NCBI GenBank assembly: GCA_016933045.1
Contig: JAFGBR010000058.1
Span: 1-64,000 of the forward strand
Direction of reading: 5' to 3'
Source of the DNA: Marinilabiliaceae bacterium
Lineage (GTDB): Bacteria > Bacteroidota > Bacteroidia > Bacteroidales > Marinilabiliaceae
Length of the DNA: 64,000 bases
The position numbers were made by a program, and so were the translations under genes. This document shows, piece by piece, positions 9,106 to 17,329 of this stretch; the stretch's first letter is position 1; each line of letters starts with the position of its first letter. Below the pieces are notes generated by a model that did no database searches, had not been told where the DNA came from, and saw nothing but the letters and a program-made list of their open reading frames with translations.

Positions 9106-9119
9106 ACTATAAAAATAGT
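9106..9119. promoter_or_regulatory. Second BlaI-type operator dyad
   Basis: An exact second copy of the dyad ACTAT-AAAA-ATAGT. With one flanking base on the left it is identical to the 9065-9079 copy over 15 bases. The two copies lie 40 bp apart, nearly four helical turns, which would put two repressor dimers on the same face of the DNA. It lies about 20 bp upstream of the -33 element. Confidence 0.7.
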
Positions 9120-9233
9120 AATAAGCGATGATTATTGTTAAATATATTGATTGTTAGGTTGTTGATAAATATTTTACATTGATATTTTTTTAATAAATAG
9201 CACCTTATTGGTTAATTGAACTACCTTATTTTT

Positions 9234-9243
9234 AAAACGTTTT
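9234..9243. promoter_or_regulatory. AAAACGTTTT palindrome upstream of the GH105 gene
   Basis: A 10-bp perfect palindrome with the ACGT centre seen in many LacI-family operators. It sits just before a near-consensus -7 element (TAATTTCG, 9247-9254) and about 40 bp upstream of the start codon, so it could be an operator. It is short, and the same decamer also occurs inside coding sequence near 59300, so support is weak. Confidence 0.35.
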
Positions 9244-9285
9244 GATTAATTTCGCATTTCTACTAACTAATAATTCAATATAATT

Positions 9286-10917
9286 ATGAAAATATTTAAA
9301 AGAGTATTTGTGTTATTATTAATGTTATTTACTTTAACAAATAATTATACCCAAGCTTCGGACTGGGCTGTTAAGTTTGCTGATGCGATCATTGCAAGGT
9401 GGCCAAACAGTATTAATGATATGACCGGTAAATCGTGGGAATATTCAAATAGTATTGTCCTACATGGAATAGAGAAGGCTTACGAAGAAACTGGTGATGT
9501 TAAATATTTGAATTACATTAAAAATTTTGTAGATGATTATGTAGATGAAAGTGGGAATATTAAATATAAAACCACAGCTAATAATTTAGATTTACTTCAT
9601 CCAAGCTTATTGTGTATCTTTTTATATGAGCAAACCGGACTTGAAAAATATAAGATAGCAGCTCAAAATACCCGAAACAAATTTAATTCTCATCCCAGAA
9701 ACGCATCAAATGGTTATTGGCATAAGGACAATTATCCAAATCAGATGTGGTTGGATGGAATATATATGGCCGAACCATTTTTGGTTAAATATGGAAATTT
9801 GTTTAACGATACAGCTTATTGTAGTGCAGAAGCAACATTTCAGGTTTTGTTATTGGCCGATCATGCTTATGATCAAACAAAAAAGTTGCTTTATCATGGA
9901 TGGGACGAAACAAAAACTGCATCGTGGGCTAATTCAACAACAGGTGTGTCGCCCGAAATTTGGTCGAGAGCAATGGGGTGGTACGCTATGGCAATGGTTG
10001 ATATATTGAAGTATTTGCCTAAAACTGATGCAAACTACAGTAAGATGATTACTTTAATGCAGAATATAGCAGAAGGTTTGAAAAACACACAAGATGCTAC
10101 AACTGGACTTTGGTATCAGGTAGTCGATAAAGGAACTTCGACAGGCAACTGGATTGAGACGAGCGGTAGCGGTATGTTTATTTATAGTTTGAAACATGCA
10201 ATTGATCAGGGATATATTGATGATAGTTATATGGATGTTGTAAATAAAGCTTGGGTCGGATTGCAGAATTATATTACAATAGATTCTTATAGCAGACCAG
10301 TAATAAGTAGTTATGTTGGTAGTATGGGTATTTTAGACAGTTATAGCTCGTATGTGGGAAAAAGCAAGGAAACTTGCCCAGCATCGAAACATCCTCATGG
10401 GTATTGTGGTTTTTTAATGGCTGCTACGGCTATGGAAAATACACCTCGTAAAATATTCCAAACACATATTAATGTGGTTGGAAATGGTAGTTATGAGTTT
10501 TTAAGTGGAGGCTTTTTGTGCGATTCTGGCAGGGTTGTTAAAATTAAGGCTATAGCAAATGGTAATGATCCATTTACCAGTTGGACTGGCGATGTGAATG
10601 GGACAAACGAAACTTTGTCGTACACTATAACTGACGATACCTACATTGATTTGAATTTTGGAGTTGTTGATGGTATTATAAATAACAGAACACCTGATCT
10701 GGTTTTTTTTCAAAATCCGGTAAAAGAATCATTGTCAATAATTACAGATAAAAACGTTGAGTTAGTTGAGATTTATAATATAAACGGAAGCTTGTTAAAG
10801 CAGGTTGAAAATATGGTTGATCAGTCAATCGATATGACAGATTTGCATAGTGGTATTTATTTTATAAATGCTATTATTGATGGTAATTTTGTGTGTAGTA
10901 AAGTTTTAAAGAATTAG
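9286..10917 (+). CDS. Secreted GH105 family glycoside hydrolase with C-terminal sorting domain
   Basis: A 543-residue exported enzyme with a signal peptide at residues 1-24 (cleavage probably near QAS). The (alpha/alpha)6 barrel of unsaturated rhamnogalacturonyl/glucuronyl hydrolases spans about 25-385. It includes MWLDGIYMAEPF, where Asp157 fits the catalytic aspartate of the family, and WSRAMGWYAMAMVDIL. GH105 enzymes remove the unsaturated uronic acid that polysaccharide lyases leave on oligosaccharides. A short beta-rich module follows (about 390-455). The last 75 residues (LVFFQNPVKESLSIIT...GIYFINAIIDG) look like a type IX secretion sorting domain. Most characterised GH105 enzymes lack such a tail. 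No SusC/D pair or lyase is nearby. Confidence 0.85.
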   Translation: MKIFKRVFVLLLMLFTLTNNYTQASDWAVKFADAIIARWPNSINDMTGKSWEYSNSIVLHGIEKAYEETGDVKYLNYIKNFVDDYVDESGNIKYKTTANNLDLLHPSLLCIFLYEQTGLEKYKIAAQNTRNKFNSHPRNASNGYWHKDNYPNQMWLDGIYMAEPFLVKYGNLFNDTAYCSAEATFQVLLLADHAYDQTKKLLYHGWDETKTASWANSTTGVSPEIWSRAMGWYAMAMVDILKYLPKTDANYSKMITLMQNIAEGLKNTQDATTGLWYQVVDKGTSTGNWIETSGSGMFIYSLKHAIDQGYIDDSYMDVVNKAWVGLQNYITIDSYSRPVISSYVGSMGILDSYSSYVGKSKETCPASKHPHGYCGFLMAATAMENTPRKIFQTHINVVGNGSYEFLSGGFLCDSGRVVKIKAIANGNDPFTSWTGDVNGTNETLSYTITDDTYIDLNFGVVDGIINNRTPDLVFFQNPVKESLSIITDKNVELVEIYNINGSLLKQVENMVDQSIDMTDLHSGIYFINAIIDGNFVCSKVLKN

Positions 10918-11033
10918 AGTAGGTTTACAGTTTATTATTTTGTGTTTCTTTAAATTGAGATTTCTTTCAATATTCTCACTTGGTAAAATGAAAGAATTTC
11001 ATATGCATCGTAAAAATGTTTTACAAAAGAATT

Positions 11034-11077
11034 AATCACCATTTATATTGATAAATCATCATAAATGGTGATTTTTT
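11034..11077 (+). terminator. Terminator of the GH105 gene
   Basis: A perfect 13-bp stem (11034-11046 with 11061-11073) and a 14-base loop, followed directly by a T run. It lies 117 bases after the GH105 stop codon. Confidence 0.85.
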
Positions 11078-11102
11078 AGCTTTAGATCAAGTATTATTTT
11101 TG
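11072..11102 (+). promoter_or_regulatory. Promoter of the hemerythrin gene
   Basis: A perfect -7 element TATTTTTG at 11095-11102, with a T-rich but imperfect -33 (TTTT, 11072-11075) 19 bases upstream that overlaps the preceding terminator's T run. Transcription would begin near 11109, 25-50 bases before the start codon. Confidence 0.5.
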
Positions 11103-11135
11103 TAAAACAGTTTTTAGTATTATGATTTTAGGTTA

Positions 11136-11906
11136 ATGAAATATAAAAGAAACAATATGAACATAAATTTACCATTTACAACGAAAACAAAAATGGCAGA
11201 TGTCATTCATCTCGATTACAGACTTATTCCCATAATTGGACGTTTTGGTATTAATTATGGATTTGGAAATAAAACTGTTTTGGAGGTTTGTCATAACCAT
11301 AGTATAAATGTTTGGTTTTTTTTGGAAATTATTAACTCATACCATAATAGCGATTATTTTCCTCAAGAACAATTGCAAAATTTTAAAGCACAATTAATTA
11401 TTGATTATTTAAAACGGACTCATAAGTATTATTTAGAATCGAAAGTTCCCGAAATAGAAGGATATATAAGTGAGATGGAAAAGCGGGTAGCTCCCGAAAA
11501 TATTAAAAATATTAAGTTGTTGAGTGACTTTTTTAAAGAGTATAAAAATGAGTTAGTTAAACATTTTTCAAGAGAAGATGATATTATTTTTCCATATATA
11601 ATAGAGTTAGAAAAATCGTTAGAAGTGGATAAATGCTCTGTTGATTTATTGACCAAAATACGTAAGGAACCCATATCTAAATACGAGCGAACACATGACG
11701 ATGTGGAGATTAAATTGAGTGACTTAAAAAATCTTATTATGCGTCATTTGCCTCCGGTTTTGTGTAAGGAGTTATGTCAGAAATTACTTATGGAGTTGTT
11801 TCGTTTGGAAGCTGATCTTGAGAATCATTCAAGAATAGAGGATAAGGTTTTAGTCCCAAAAGTGAAGCATCTTGAGCAAATATTAGTTGAATTGAGTGAA
11901 AAATAA
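11136..11906 (+). CDS. Hemerythrin HHE-domain protein, ScdA/RIC-like
   Basis: A 256-residue cytoplasmic protein. The N-terminal 80 residues resemble the ScdA N-terminal domain (KMADVIHLDYRLIPIIGRFG, then LEVCHNHSINVWFFLE with its conserved cysteine). The C-terminal four-helix region carries spaced HxxxE/D pairs typical of a di-iron hemerythrin site: HFSREDDIIFP, RTHDDVEIKL and NHSRIEDKVLVP. ScdA/YtfE proteins are di-iron repair factors that restore iron-sulfur clusters after nitrosative or oxidative damage. That would suit a neighbour of the cluster-rich Rnf complex, but the link is only proximity. The start may instead be the ATG at 11157 (MNINLPF). Confidence 0.85.
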   Translation: MKYKRNNMNINLPFTTKTKMADVIHLDYRLIPIIGRFGINYGFGNKTVLEVCHNHSINVWFFLEIINSYHNSDYFPQEQLQNFKAQLIIDYLKRTHKYYLESKVPEIEGYISEMEKRVAPENIKNIKLLSDFFKEYKNELVKHFSREDDIIFPYIIELEKSLEVDKCSVDLLTKIRKEPISKYERTHDDVEIKLSDLKNLIMRHLPPVLCKELCQKLLMELFRLEADLENHSRIEDKVLVPKVKHLEQILVELSEK

Positions 11907-12110
11907 GTAGTTTAAAAAAGAGTTCTGAATAAATTGATGTGTTATGAAAAAAAAGAGATTATTTTATAGTAAGTGTGAATACTGTTTACCCAACTATTAA
12001 TGTGGGTTTCTGTTAGGTTGCCTTTGCTATTTATATTTATTGGCAATGCTATAAATTTATCTTTGATTTATATTATTTACAATCCCTGTTTTTCATGGTT
12101 TATTATAATA

Positions 12111-12164
12111 AAAAAAAAGATGTCCCTTAAAAATAGAGACATCTTTTTTAAGGGACATCTTTTT
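12111..12164. terminator. Bidirectional three-arm terminator between hemerythrin and Rnf genes
   Basis: Arm A (12111-12128, containing gatgtccctt) pairs perfectly with arm C (12150-12164, aagggacatc). A third arm B (12138-12149, gacatctttttt) lies between them and can also pair with A. Poly-A and poly-T flanks give a U tract on both strands. It sits just past rnfA (stop at 12175) and 200 bases after the hemerythrin gene. I see no other feature between 11907 and 12110. Confidence 0.85.
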
Positions 12165-12174
12165 GTTATATATT

Positions 12175-12747
12175 TTAAGCGAGTCCTGCAAAACCCATAA
12201 AAGCCAAGGCAAGTAATCCAGCTACAATTAGTGCAATTGGTGTTCCTTTCATGCCTTTAGGTAAATCAACTAAATCGAGTTGTTCTCTTATTCCTGCAAA
12301 TAATACTAATGCAAGTCCAAATCCAACAGCTGTTGATGCTGAAAAAACTACAGCTTTAATTAGGTTGTAATCTTTAAGAATGGTCATTATAGCAACACCT
12401 AAAATGGCACAGTTTGTTGTTATCAGTGGCAGGAATACTCCCAAAGCCTGATAAAGTGGTGGACTTACTTTTTTTAGGATTATCTCGACCAATTGTACTA
12501 AGGCAGCAATGATTAATATGAATGAAATAGTTTGCAAATATCCGATACTATATGGATCTAGTATCAGTTTTTGAACTAAGTACGTTACAATGGTTGCAAT
12601 AACCATAACAAAGGTTACTGCTCCAGTCATTCCTATTGCAGTAGAGATTCTTTTCGATACTCCCAGGAATGGACAAATTCCGAGAAATTGGCTCAGTACA
12701 ATGTTATTAACAAATATAGCCGATATGATGATAAGTACGTATGTCAT
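12175..12747 (-). CDS. rnfA: Rnf electron transport complex subunit A
   Basis: A 190-residue integral membrane protein with six predicted helices, a member of the RnfA/NqrE family. It opens MTYVLIIISAIFVNNIVLSQFLGICPFLG; the cysteine in SQFLGICPFLG is the conserved half-membrane iron-sulfur ligand shared with RnfE. It is the last gene of the operon, 16 bases after rnfE, and is followed by the three-arm terminator. Together with RnfE it forms the membrane core through which electrons and the pumped cation cross. Confidence 0.97.
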   Translation of the reverse strand: MTYVLIIISAIFVNNIVLSQFLGICPFLGVSKRISTAIGMTGAVTFVMVIATIVTYLVQKLILDPYSIGYLQTISFILIIAALVQLVEIILKKVSPPLYQALGVFLPLITTNCAILGVAIMTILKDYNLIKAVVFSASTAVGFGLALVLFAGIREQLDLVDLPKGMKGTPIALIVAGLLALAFMGFAGLA

Positions 12748-12763
12748 TTTTTAACCCTCCTTT

Positions 12764-13351
12764 TTATGCTGTTTGTTTCATCTTGTTAATAATTGCAATT
12801 AGGAATCCAAGAGCGATGAAAGCTCCCGGAGCTAATACAAATACAAGCATTCCGAAATCTTCGGGGTATATGTTAGCATTAAATATTTTACCACTACCTA
12901 AAAATTCGCGGGTTGCTCCAAGTATTACTAACCCAAGAGTAAAACCAATACCCATACCTGCGCCATCTAAAATTGATGATATTGGATTGTTTTTAGATGC
13001 AAAAGCTTCTGCTCGTCCAAGTACAATGCAGTTTACTACAATTAAAGGGATGAATAAGCCCAGTGACTCAAATAAAGACGGAACATATGCCTGCATTGTC
13101 ATTTCAACAATAGTAACAAATGTTGCAATAACTACTATAAATGATGGAATTCGTACTTTATCGGGAATTAGATTTTTAATTAATGCAACAACTAAATTTG
13201 ACATTATTAATACGAATGCAGTGGCCAATCCCATTCCTAGCCCATTAGTTGCCGATGATGTGACTCCTAAAGTAGGACACATGCCTAGTAAAAGAGTAAA
13301 AATAGGATTCTCTTTTATTAAACCATTCGTGAATGTTTTTAAGTTATTCAT
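12764..13351 (-). CDS. rnfE: Rnf electron transport complex subunit E
   Basis: A 195-residue polytopic membrane protein paralogous to RnfA, with the matching motif FTLLLGMCPTLGVTSSA in its first helix pair, which supplies the partner cysteine of the intramembrane cluster. The core FIPLIVVNCIVLGRAEAFAS is typical of RnfE/NqrD. Its start overlaps the end of rnfG by 8 bases, indicating coupled translation. Confidence 0.97.
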   Translation of the reverse strand: MNNLKTFTNGLIKENPIFTLLLGMCPTLGVTSSATNGLGMGLATAFVLIMSNLVVALIKNLIPDKVRIPSFIVVIATFVTIVEMTMQAYVPSLFESLGLFIPLIVVNCIVLGRAEAFASKNNPISSILDGAGMGIGFTLGLVILGATREFLGSGKIFNANIYPEDFGMLVFVLAPGAFIALGFLIAIINKMKQTA

Positions 13352-14060
13352 TGTTACCTCCTTCTTTTATTTGTTTGGAAGCTCCTGTTTTTGCGTTGGT
13401 TTTATTTTTTTCATTTGTGTAGGTTACATAGGCAATACTAATGGCATCTAAAAAAGCTCTTGAACTAATTGTAGCCGCAGTAATTGCATCAATATCACCC
13501 CCGTCTTTCGAAACTTTCATGTTTGATTTACCAGGGTTTTTGCCAATAATACTACGATTACCGCCACCACCATCTTTTATGCCATAAAGCCATTTAAAAA
13601 ATGAGTTTTTTTCATTATTGTTTTTCTCAGCAGAATTGTCTGCGGGGCGAAACCAAAATGCCATTTTACTACCTAATCCGGGAGTTTCCTTGTGTTCTAA
13701 TACATCGTAATTTATTATGGTTCCGTCGGGTTGTAATCCAACCATAATTTTAATTTCTCCCGAAAAGCCTTTTTTTGTTATTGTTTCAATAGCTACCCCT
13801 ACTAGTTCTCCATTTCTTTTTGCAGGGAAGGCTTTTAAAACATACCCTTCTTGCGATTTTAGTTCATAAATTTCAGATGCCGGGTCATTATCATATTCCG
13901 GTAATACTTTTTTTATAGCCATTTGTTGTTTGGCTAATTTCGATGCTTCTATTGGTTCTTTGGTAAATTTATAAACAAAACCTAAAGAAGTTCCTGCTAT
14001 TAGTGCGATGACCAATAGCGTAAGAAACATGTTTTTTAATGATGATTCTGTTTTTGCCAT
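13344..14060 (-). CDS. rnfG: Rnf electron transport complex subunit G
   Basis: A 238-residue protein anchored by one N-terminal helix (about residues 10-28), with a periplasmic FMN-binding domain. The flavinylation region reads DAITAATISSRAF, with the acceptor threonine expected at Thr197. The usual Gly of the S/T-G-A-T motif is Ala here. The basic, Lys- and Asn-rich C-terminus (NEKNKTNAKTGASKQI) is an extension of unclear role. It is the fifth gene of the operon, six bases downstream of rnfD. RnfG passes electrons between RnfD and the RnfA/E core. Confidence 0.95.
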   Translation of the reverse strand: MAKTESSLKNMFLTLLVIALIAGTSLGFVYKFTKEPIEASKLAKQQMAIKKVLPEYDNDPASEIYELKSQEGYVLKAFPAKRNGELVGVAIETITKKGFSGEIKIMVGLQPDGTIINYDVLEHKETPGLGSKMAFWFRPADNSAEKNNNEKNSFFKWLYGIKDGGGGNRSIIGKNPGKSNMKVSKDGGDIDAITAATISSRAFLDAISIAYVTYTNEKNKTNAKTGASKQIKEGGNNE

Positions 14061-14066
14061 GGTAAA

Positions 14067-15071
14067 TTATGCTTTAGCAGGTTTTATTAGTTCTCCAAAA
14101 CGTTTTGGTTTTATGTATTTATCAATCAAAGGCACAAATCCGTTCATAATTAAAATTGCAAACGATAAGCCTTCGGGATAAGCCCCGAATACACGAATTG
14201 CTACCGTAATTACTCCAATGCCAACACCAAATACAATCATTCCCTTTCTCGACATAGGTGAGGTGACATAATCTGTAGCCATAAATATTGCACCTAACAT
14301 TACACCGCCTGTTAATATGTGAAATACGGGTGATATATATATGTTAGGATTTGCCAAATGCAGAATACCTGTAAAAATAAATATCGTACCTATTACACTT
14401 ACCGGAATATGCCAGGTTATTATTCTCTTCATTAGCAGATAAATGAATCCAATCAAAAGTGCAATAGCTGCAATTTCTCCTGCACTTCCACCCATATTGC
14501 CATAAAACATATCGCTGAATGAAGGTATTTTTGTCAATAAATCGCTCATAATATCACCTTTAGCCAGCCCTTCTTTAATAACTCCAAGTGGTGTGGCGCC
14601 TGTTACTGCATCAGTATAAGCTAAGCGTGATGCAATTGGGGTTGGCCATGATGTCATTTGAACCGGAAATGAGATTAATAGGAAAACCCTTCCTACTAAA
14701 GCCGGATTGAAAGGATTGTTGCCCAAACCGCCAAATGCCATTTTTCCTATTCCCATGGCAACTAAAGCACCAATAATTATTATAGCAATTGGGGCGTTTG
14801 ATGGGAGATTAAAGGCTAATAATAAGCCTGTTAATATTGCCGATCCATCGGTAACGGATGGATCTTTTTTTAATAAGTATTTTTGAATTAGATACTCAAA
14901 TAATACACATGAAACAATTGAGGTTATTGTTACTATTAGTGCTCCAATGCCAAAATAATAGAGCGAAGTAAACAACGCCGGGAGCAATGCAATAAGTACC
15001 CCATACATATTTTTCTTCACAGAATCGCCACTATGAACATGCGGTGATGGTGAAACTGTTAATTTATTCAT
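14067..15071 (-). CDS. rnfD: Rnf electron transport complex subunit D
   Basis: A 334-residue membrane protein of the RnfD/NqrB family with about nine or ten helices. It carries the covalent flavin motif DAVTGATPLG, in which Thr160 would bind FMN by a phosphoester bond. Other family landmarks are SPHVHSGDSVKKNMYGV at the N-terminus and ATDYVTSPMSRKGMIVFG near the end. It lies 24 bases downstream of rnfC. It connects the peripheral RnfB/RnfC module to RnfG and the membrane core. Confidence 0.97.
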   Translation of the reverse strand: MNKLTVSPSPHVHSGDSVKKNMYGVLIALLPALFTSLYYFGIGALIVTITSIVSCVLFEYLIQKYLLKKDPSVTDGSAILTGLLLAFNLPSNAPIAIIIIGALVAMGIGKMAFGGLGNNPFNPALVGRVFLLISFPVQMTSWPTPIASRLAYTDAVTGATPLGVIKEGLAKGDIMSDLLTKIPSFSDMFYGNMGGSAGEIAAIALLIGFIYLLMKRIITWHIPVSVIGTIFIFTGILHLANPNIYISPVFHILTGGVMLGAIFMATDYVTSPMSRKGMIVFGVGIGVITVAIRVFGAYPEGLSFAILIMNGFVPLIDKYIKPKRFGELIKPAKA

Positions 15072-15095
15072 ATCTGACTTTTTTATCGATCTATA

Positions 15096-16427
15096 TTATT
15101 TTGTTCTTGAGCGCATTATTTGTCCTACTTTACTTTTGCCAAGCCTTATGTAATCAAGTAATGGACGTGATGAAGGACAGGTATAACTACATGAACCACA
15201 TTCTATACAATCCATTATTGCTTCATCTTCTGCGCGATCCCATATTGCTTTTTCGGCTAGTGTCATTAATAGATAAGGCGAAAGTCCCATTGGGCATACC
15301 GAAACACATTTTGAACAACGAATGCAGTTTTGAACTGGTTTTCGAGTAGCAATCTTTTTTGGCATTAACAATATTCCAGAGCTGCCTTTTGTGATAGGTA
15401 TGTCAGGCGTTGAAAGTGCTTTTCCCATCATAGGGCCACCTCCGATTATCTTTTCTGTATCTTCCGGAATTCCGCCGGCAGCCTCAATCAGTGCAGAAAC
15501 CGGGGTGCCTAAACGAACCATAAGGTTGCATGGCTTTTTAACCGATTTGCCGGTAACAGTTACAACGCGCTCAATGAGTGGTTTTTTCTTTTGTACTGCT
15601 TCGTAAACTGCGAGTGCTGTTCCAACATTTTGAACAACAGCTCCAACCTCTATTGGTAGTTTTCCTGATGGAACCTGGCGTTTTATACAAGCATCGATTA
15701 GTTGTTTTTCTCCCCCCTGGGGATATTGTACTTTTAATGGTTCAATAACAATACCAGAATATTTCGATGCAAGCGTAATCATGTGTTTTATAGCATCGGG
15801 CTTATTATTCTCAATACCTATTATCGCGTTGTTAACTTTAAGTGCTTTCATTAAAATTTGCACACCCACCATAATTTCATTGCCTTTTTCAAGCATTACT
15901 CGATGATCGCTTGTGAGATATGGCTCGCACTCAACTCCATTAATTATAAGGATGTCACAGTTTTTGCCGGGAGGGGGAGATAACTTAATGTGTGCAGGGA
16001 ATGTTGCACCTCCTAATCCTACAATTCCTGCTTCCTGAATCATTTTTATTATTTCTTCGGGAGTTGCTGGTATTTCTGTTATTAAATCAGGGCTTCGATC
16101 AATAGTTTCTTCCCATTCATCATCTTCGGTTTTAATAATTATAGCTTTTCTTTTATAACCCGATACATCAATTAGTTCGTCAATTTTATCAACAGTACCC
16201 GATACCGATGAATGAATATAAGATGAAACAAATCCTGATGGTTTTGCTATTAGTTGGCCAACTTTAACCCGGTCGCCTTTTTTTACTATTGGTTCGGCTG
16301 GTGCCCCAATATGTTGTGATATTGGAATTGCTACTGTTTCCGGAACCGGTAAAACTTCTATAGGTGCATCGGCCGATAGTTTGTTTTCGTCAGGATGTAT
16401 ACCTCCAAGCGAGAATGTTTTAAGCAC
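15096..16427 (-). CDS. rnfC: Rnf electron transport complex subunit C
   Basis: A 443-residue peripheral subunit that binds NADH and FMN. It has the family opening (GGIHPDENKLSADAPI), the Rossmann-like motif GLGGATFPAHIKL, and the binding-region motif GVECEPYLTSDHR. Two C-terminal 4Fe-4S motifs follow: CIRCSKCVSVCP, and CIECGSCSYTCP. The length is that of compact RnfC proteins without the long repetitive tail of E. coli RsxC. It is the third gene of the operon. Confidence 0.97.
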   Translation of the reverse strand: MLKTFSLGGIHPDENKLSADAPIEVLPVPETVAIPISQHIGAPAEPIVKKGDRVKVGQLIAKPSGFVSSYIHSSVSGTVDKIDELIDVSGYKRKAIIIKTEDDEWEETIDRSPDLITEIPATPEEIIKMIQEAGIVGLGGATFPAHIKLSPPPGKNCDILIINGVECEPYLTSDHRVMLEKGNEIMVGVQILMKALKVNNAIIGIENNKPDAIKHMITLASKYSGIVIEPLKVQYPQGGEKQLIDACIKRQVPSGKLPIEVGAVVQNVGTALAVYEAVQKKKPLIERVVTVTGKSVKKPCNLMVRLGTPVSALIEAAGGIPEDTEKIIGGGPMMGKALSTPDIPITKGSSGILLMPKKIATRKPVQNCIRCSKCVSVCPMGLSPYLLMTLAEKAIWDRAEDEAIMDCIECGSCSYTCPSSRPLLDYIRLGKSKVGQIMRSRTK

Positions 16428-16462
16428 GATAAGTCCTCCTTGTATTATTTATTTTACTATTG

Positions 16463-17320
16463 TTAATTTTCTTCAGCAGTTTCAATTGCTGTTTTTTCCT
16501 TTTTGGGAGGAAAATTTAGTTCGTGAATAGCGTTTGTTGGACATTCGGTTACGCACTTCCTGCATAATTTACATTTATTGAAATCTATATATGCTAAATT
16601 ATTTTCTAACGTAATGGCTTCGAACGGACACACTTTTACACATTTTCCGCAACCAATACAAGCTACACTGCAAGCTTTTTTTGCAGGTGCTCCTTTGTCC
16701 TTATTTACGCACGATACAAATATCCTTCGACTTTTTGGTCCTTTGTTTCTTAACTCAATAATGTTTTTGGGACAAGCGGTTACGCAGGCTCCACAGGCAA
16801 CACAGTTATCCTCAATAATAACAGGTAATCCGGTTTTTTCGTCCATGTACATGGCATTAAACTGACAGGCTTCAACACAATCACCTAAACCTAAACATCC
16901 AAAGGTACAGCCGGTTTCTCCTCCATATAGTGCAGATGCTATTGAGCATGATTTTGCTCCGTCGTAGTTATTTTGTTTTGGACGATTTTCGCAGGTTCCG
17001 TTGCAACGCACAACAGCAACCATTGGTGCGGCTGGAGTAACTTCTTTACCTAATATTTTACCAGCTTTCGACATAACGTCGGCTCCTCCAACCGGACAAT
17101 TATAGCCCGATAAATCATCGGCTTTAACTAAAGCTTCGGCAAAAGCTCTACACCCCGGGAATCCACATCCACCACAGTTTGCAGCAGGCAATATTTCCTC
17201 AACCTGATCGATTCGCGGATCTTCATATACTTTGAATTTTTGAGCCACAAAATAAAGTATCACGGCTGCGGTTGCTCCAAGAGCAGACAAAGTAATAATG
17301 GTTATCAATACAACATTCAT
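16463..17320 (-). CDS. rnfB: Rnf electron transport complex subunit B
   Basis: A 285-residue ferredoxin-like subunit anchored by an N-terminal helix (residues 3-26). It has an N-terminal cluster motif (NCGGCGFPGCRAFAE...CPVGG). Four further CxxCxxC...CP-type motifs follow: CLGLGDCVEACQF, CVACGACVTACP, CIGCGKCVKVCP and CKLCRKCVTECP. RnfB takes electrons from reduced ferredoxin and hands them to the complex. It lies nine bases after the rseC-like gene. Confidence 0.97.
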   Translation of the reverse strand: MNVVLITIITLSALGATAAVILYFVAQKFKVYEDPRIDQVEEILPAANCGGCGFPGCRAFAEALVKADDLSGYNCPVGGADVMSKAGKILGKEVTPAAPMVAVVRCNGTCENRPKQNNYDGAKSCSIASALYGGETGCTFGCLGLGDCVEACQFNAMYMDEKTGLPVIIEDNCVACGACVTACPKNIIELRNKGPKSRRIFVSCVNKDKGAPAKKACSVACIGCGKCVKVCPFEAITLENNLAYIDFNKCKLCRKCVTECPTNAIHELNFPPKKEKTAIETAEEN

Positions 17321-17329
17321 AGCAATTCG

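Noticed and set aside
12000-12200. Small plus-strand frame before the Rnf terminator
   Set aside because: It runs through the three-arm terminator into rnfA antisense and shows no protein-like composition or start signals.
12741-13451. A long plus-strand open frame (236 codons) opposite rnfE
   Set aside because: It lies entirely over the well-supported rnfE and rnfG coding sequence, has no homologous motif and no promoter. It is a shadow frame.
14095-14108. CCAAAACGTTTTGG palindrome as an operator
   Set aside because: It is inside the rnfD coding sequence (encoding KPKRFG) with no promoter around it. I take it as codon coincidence, and it limits how far the AAACGTTT core can be trusted elsewhere.
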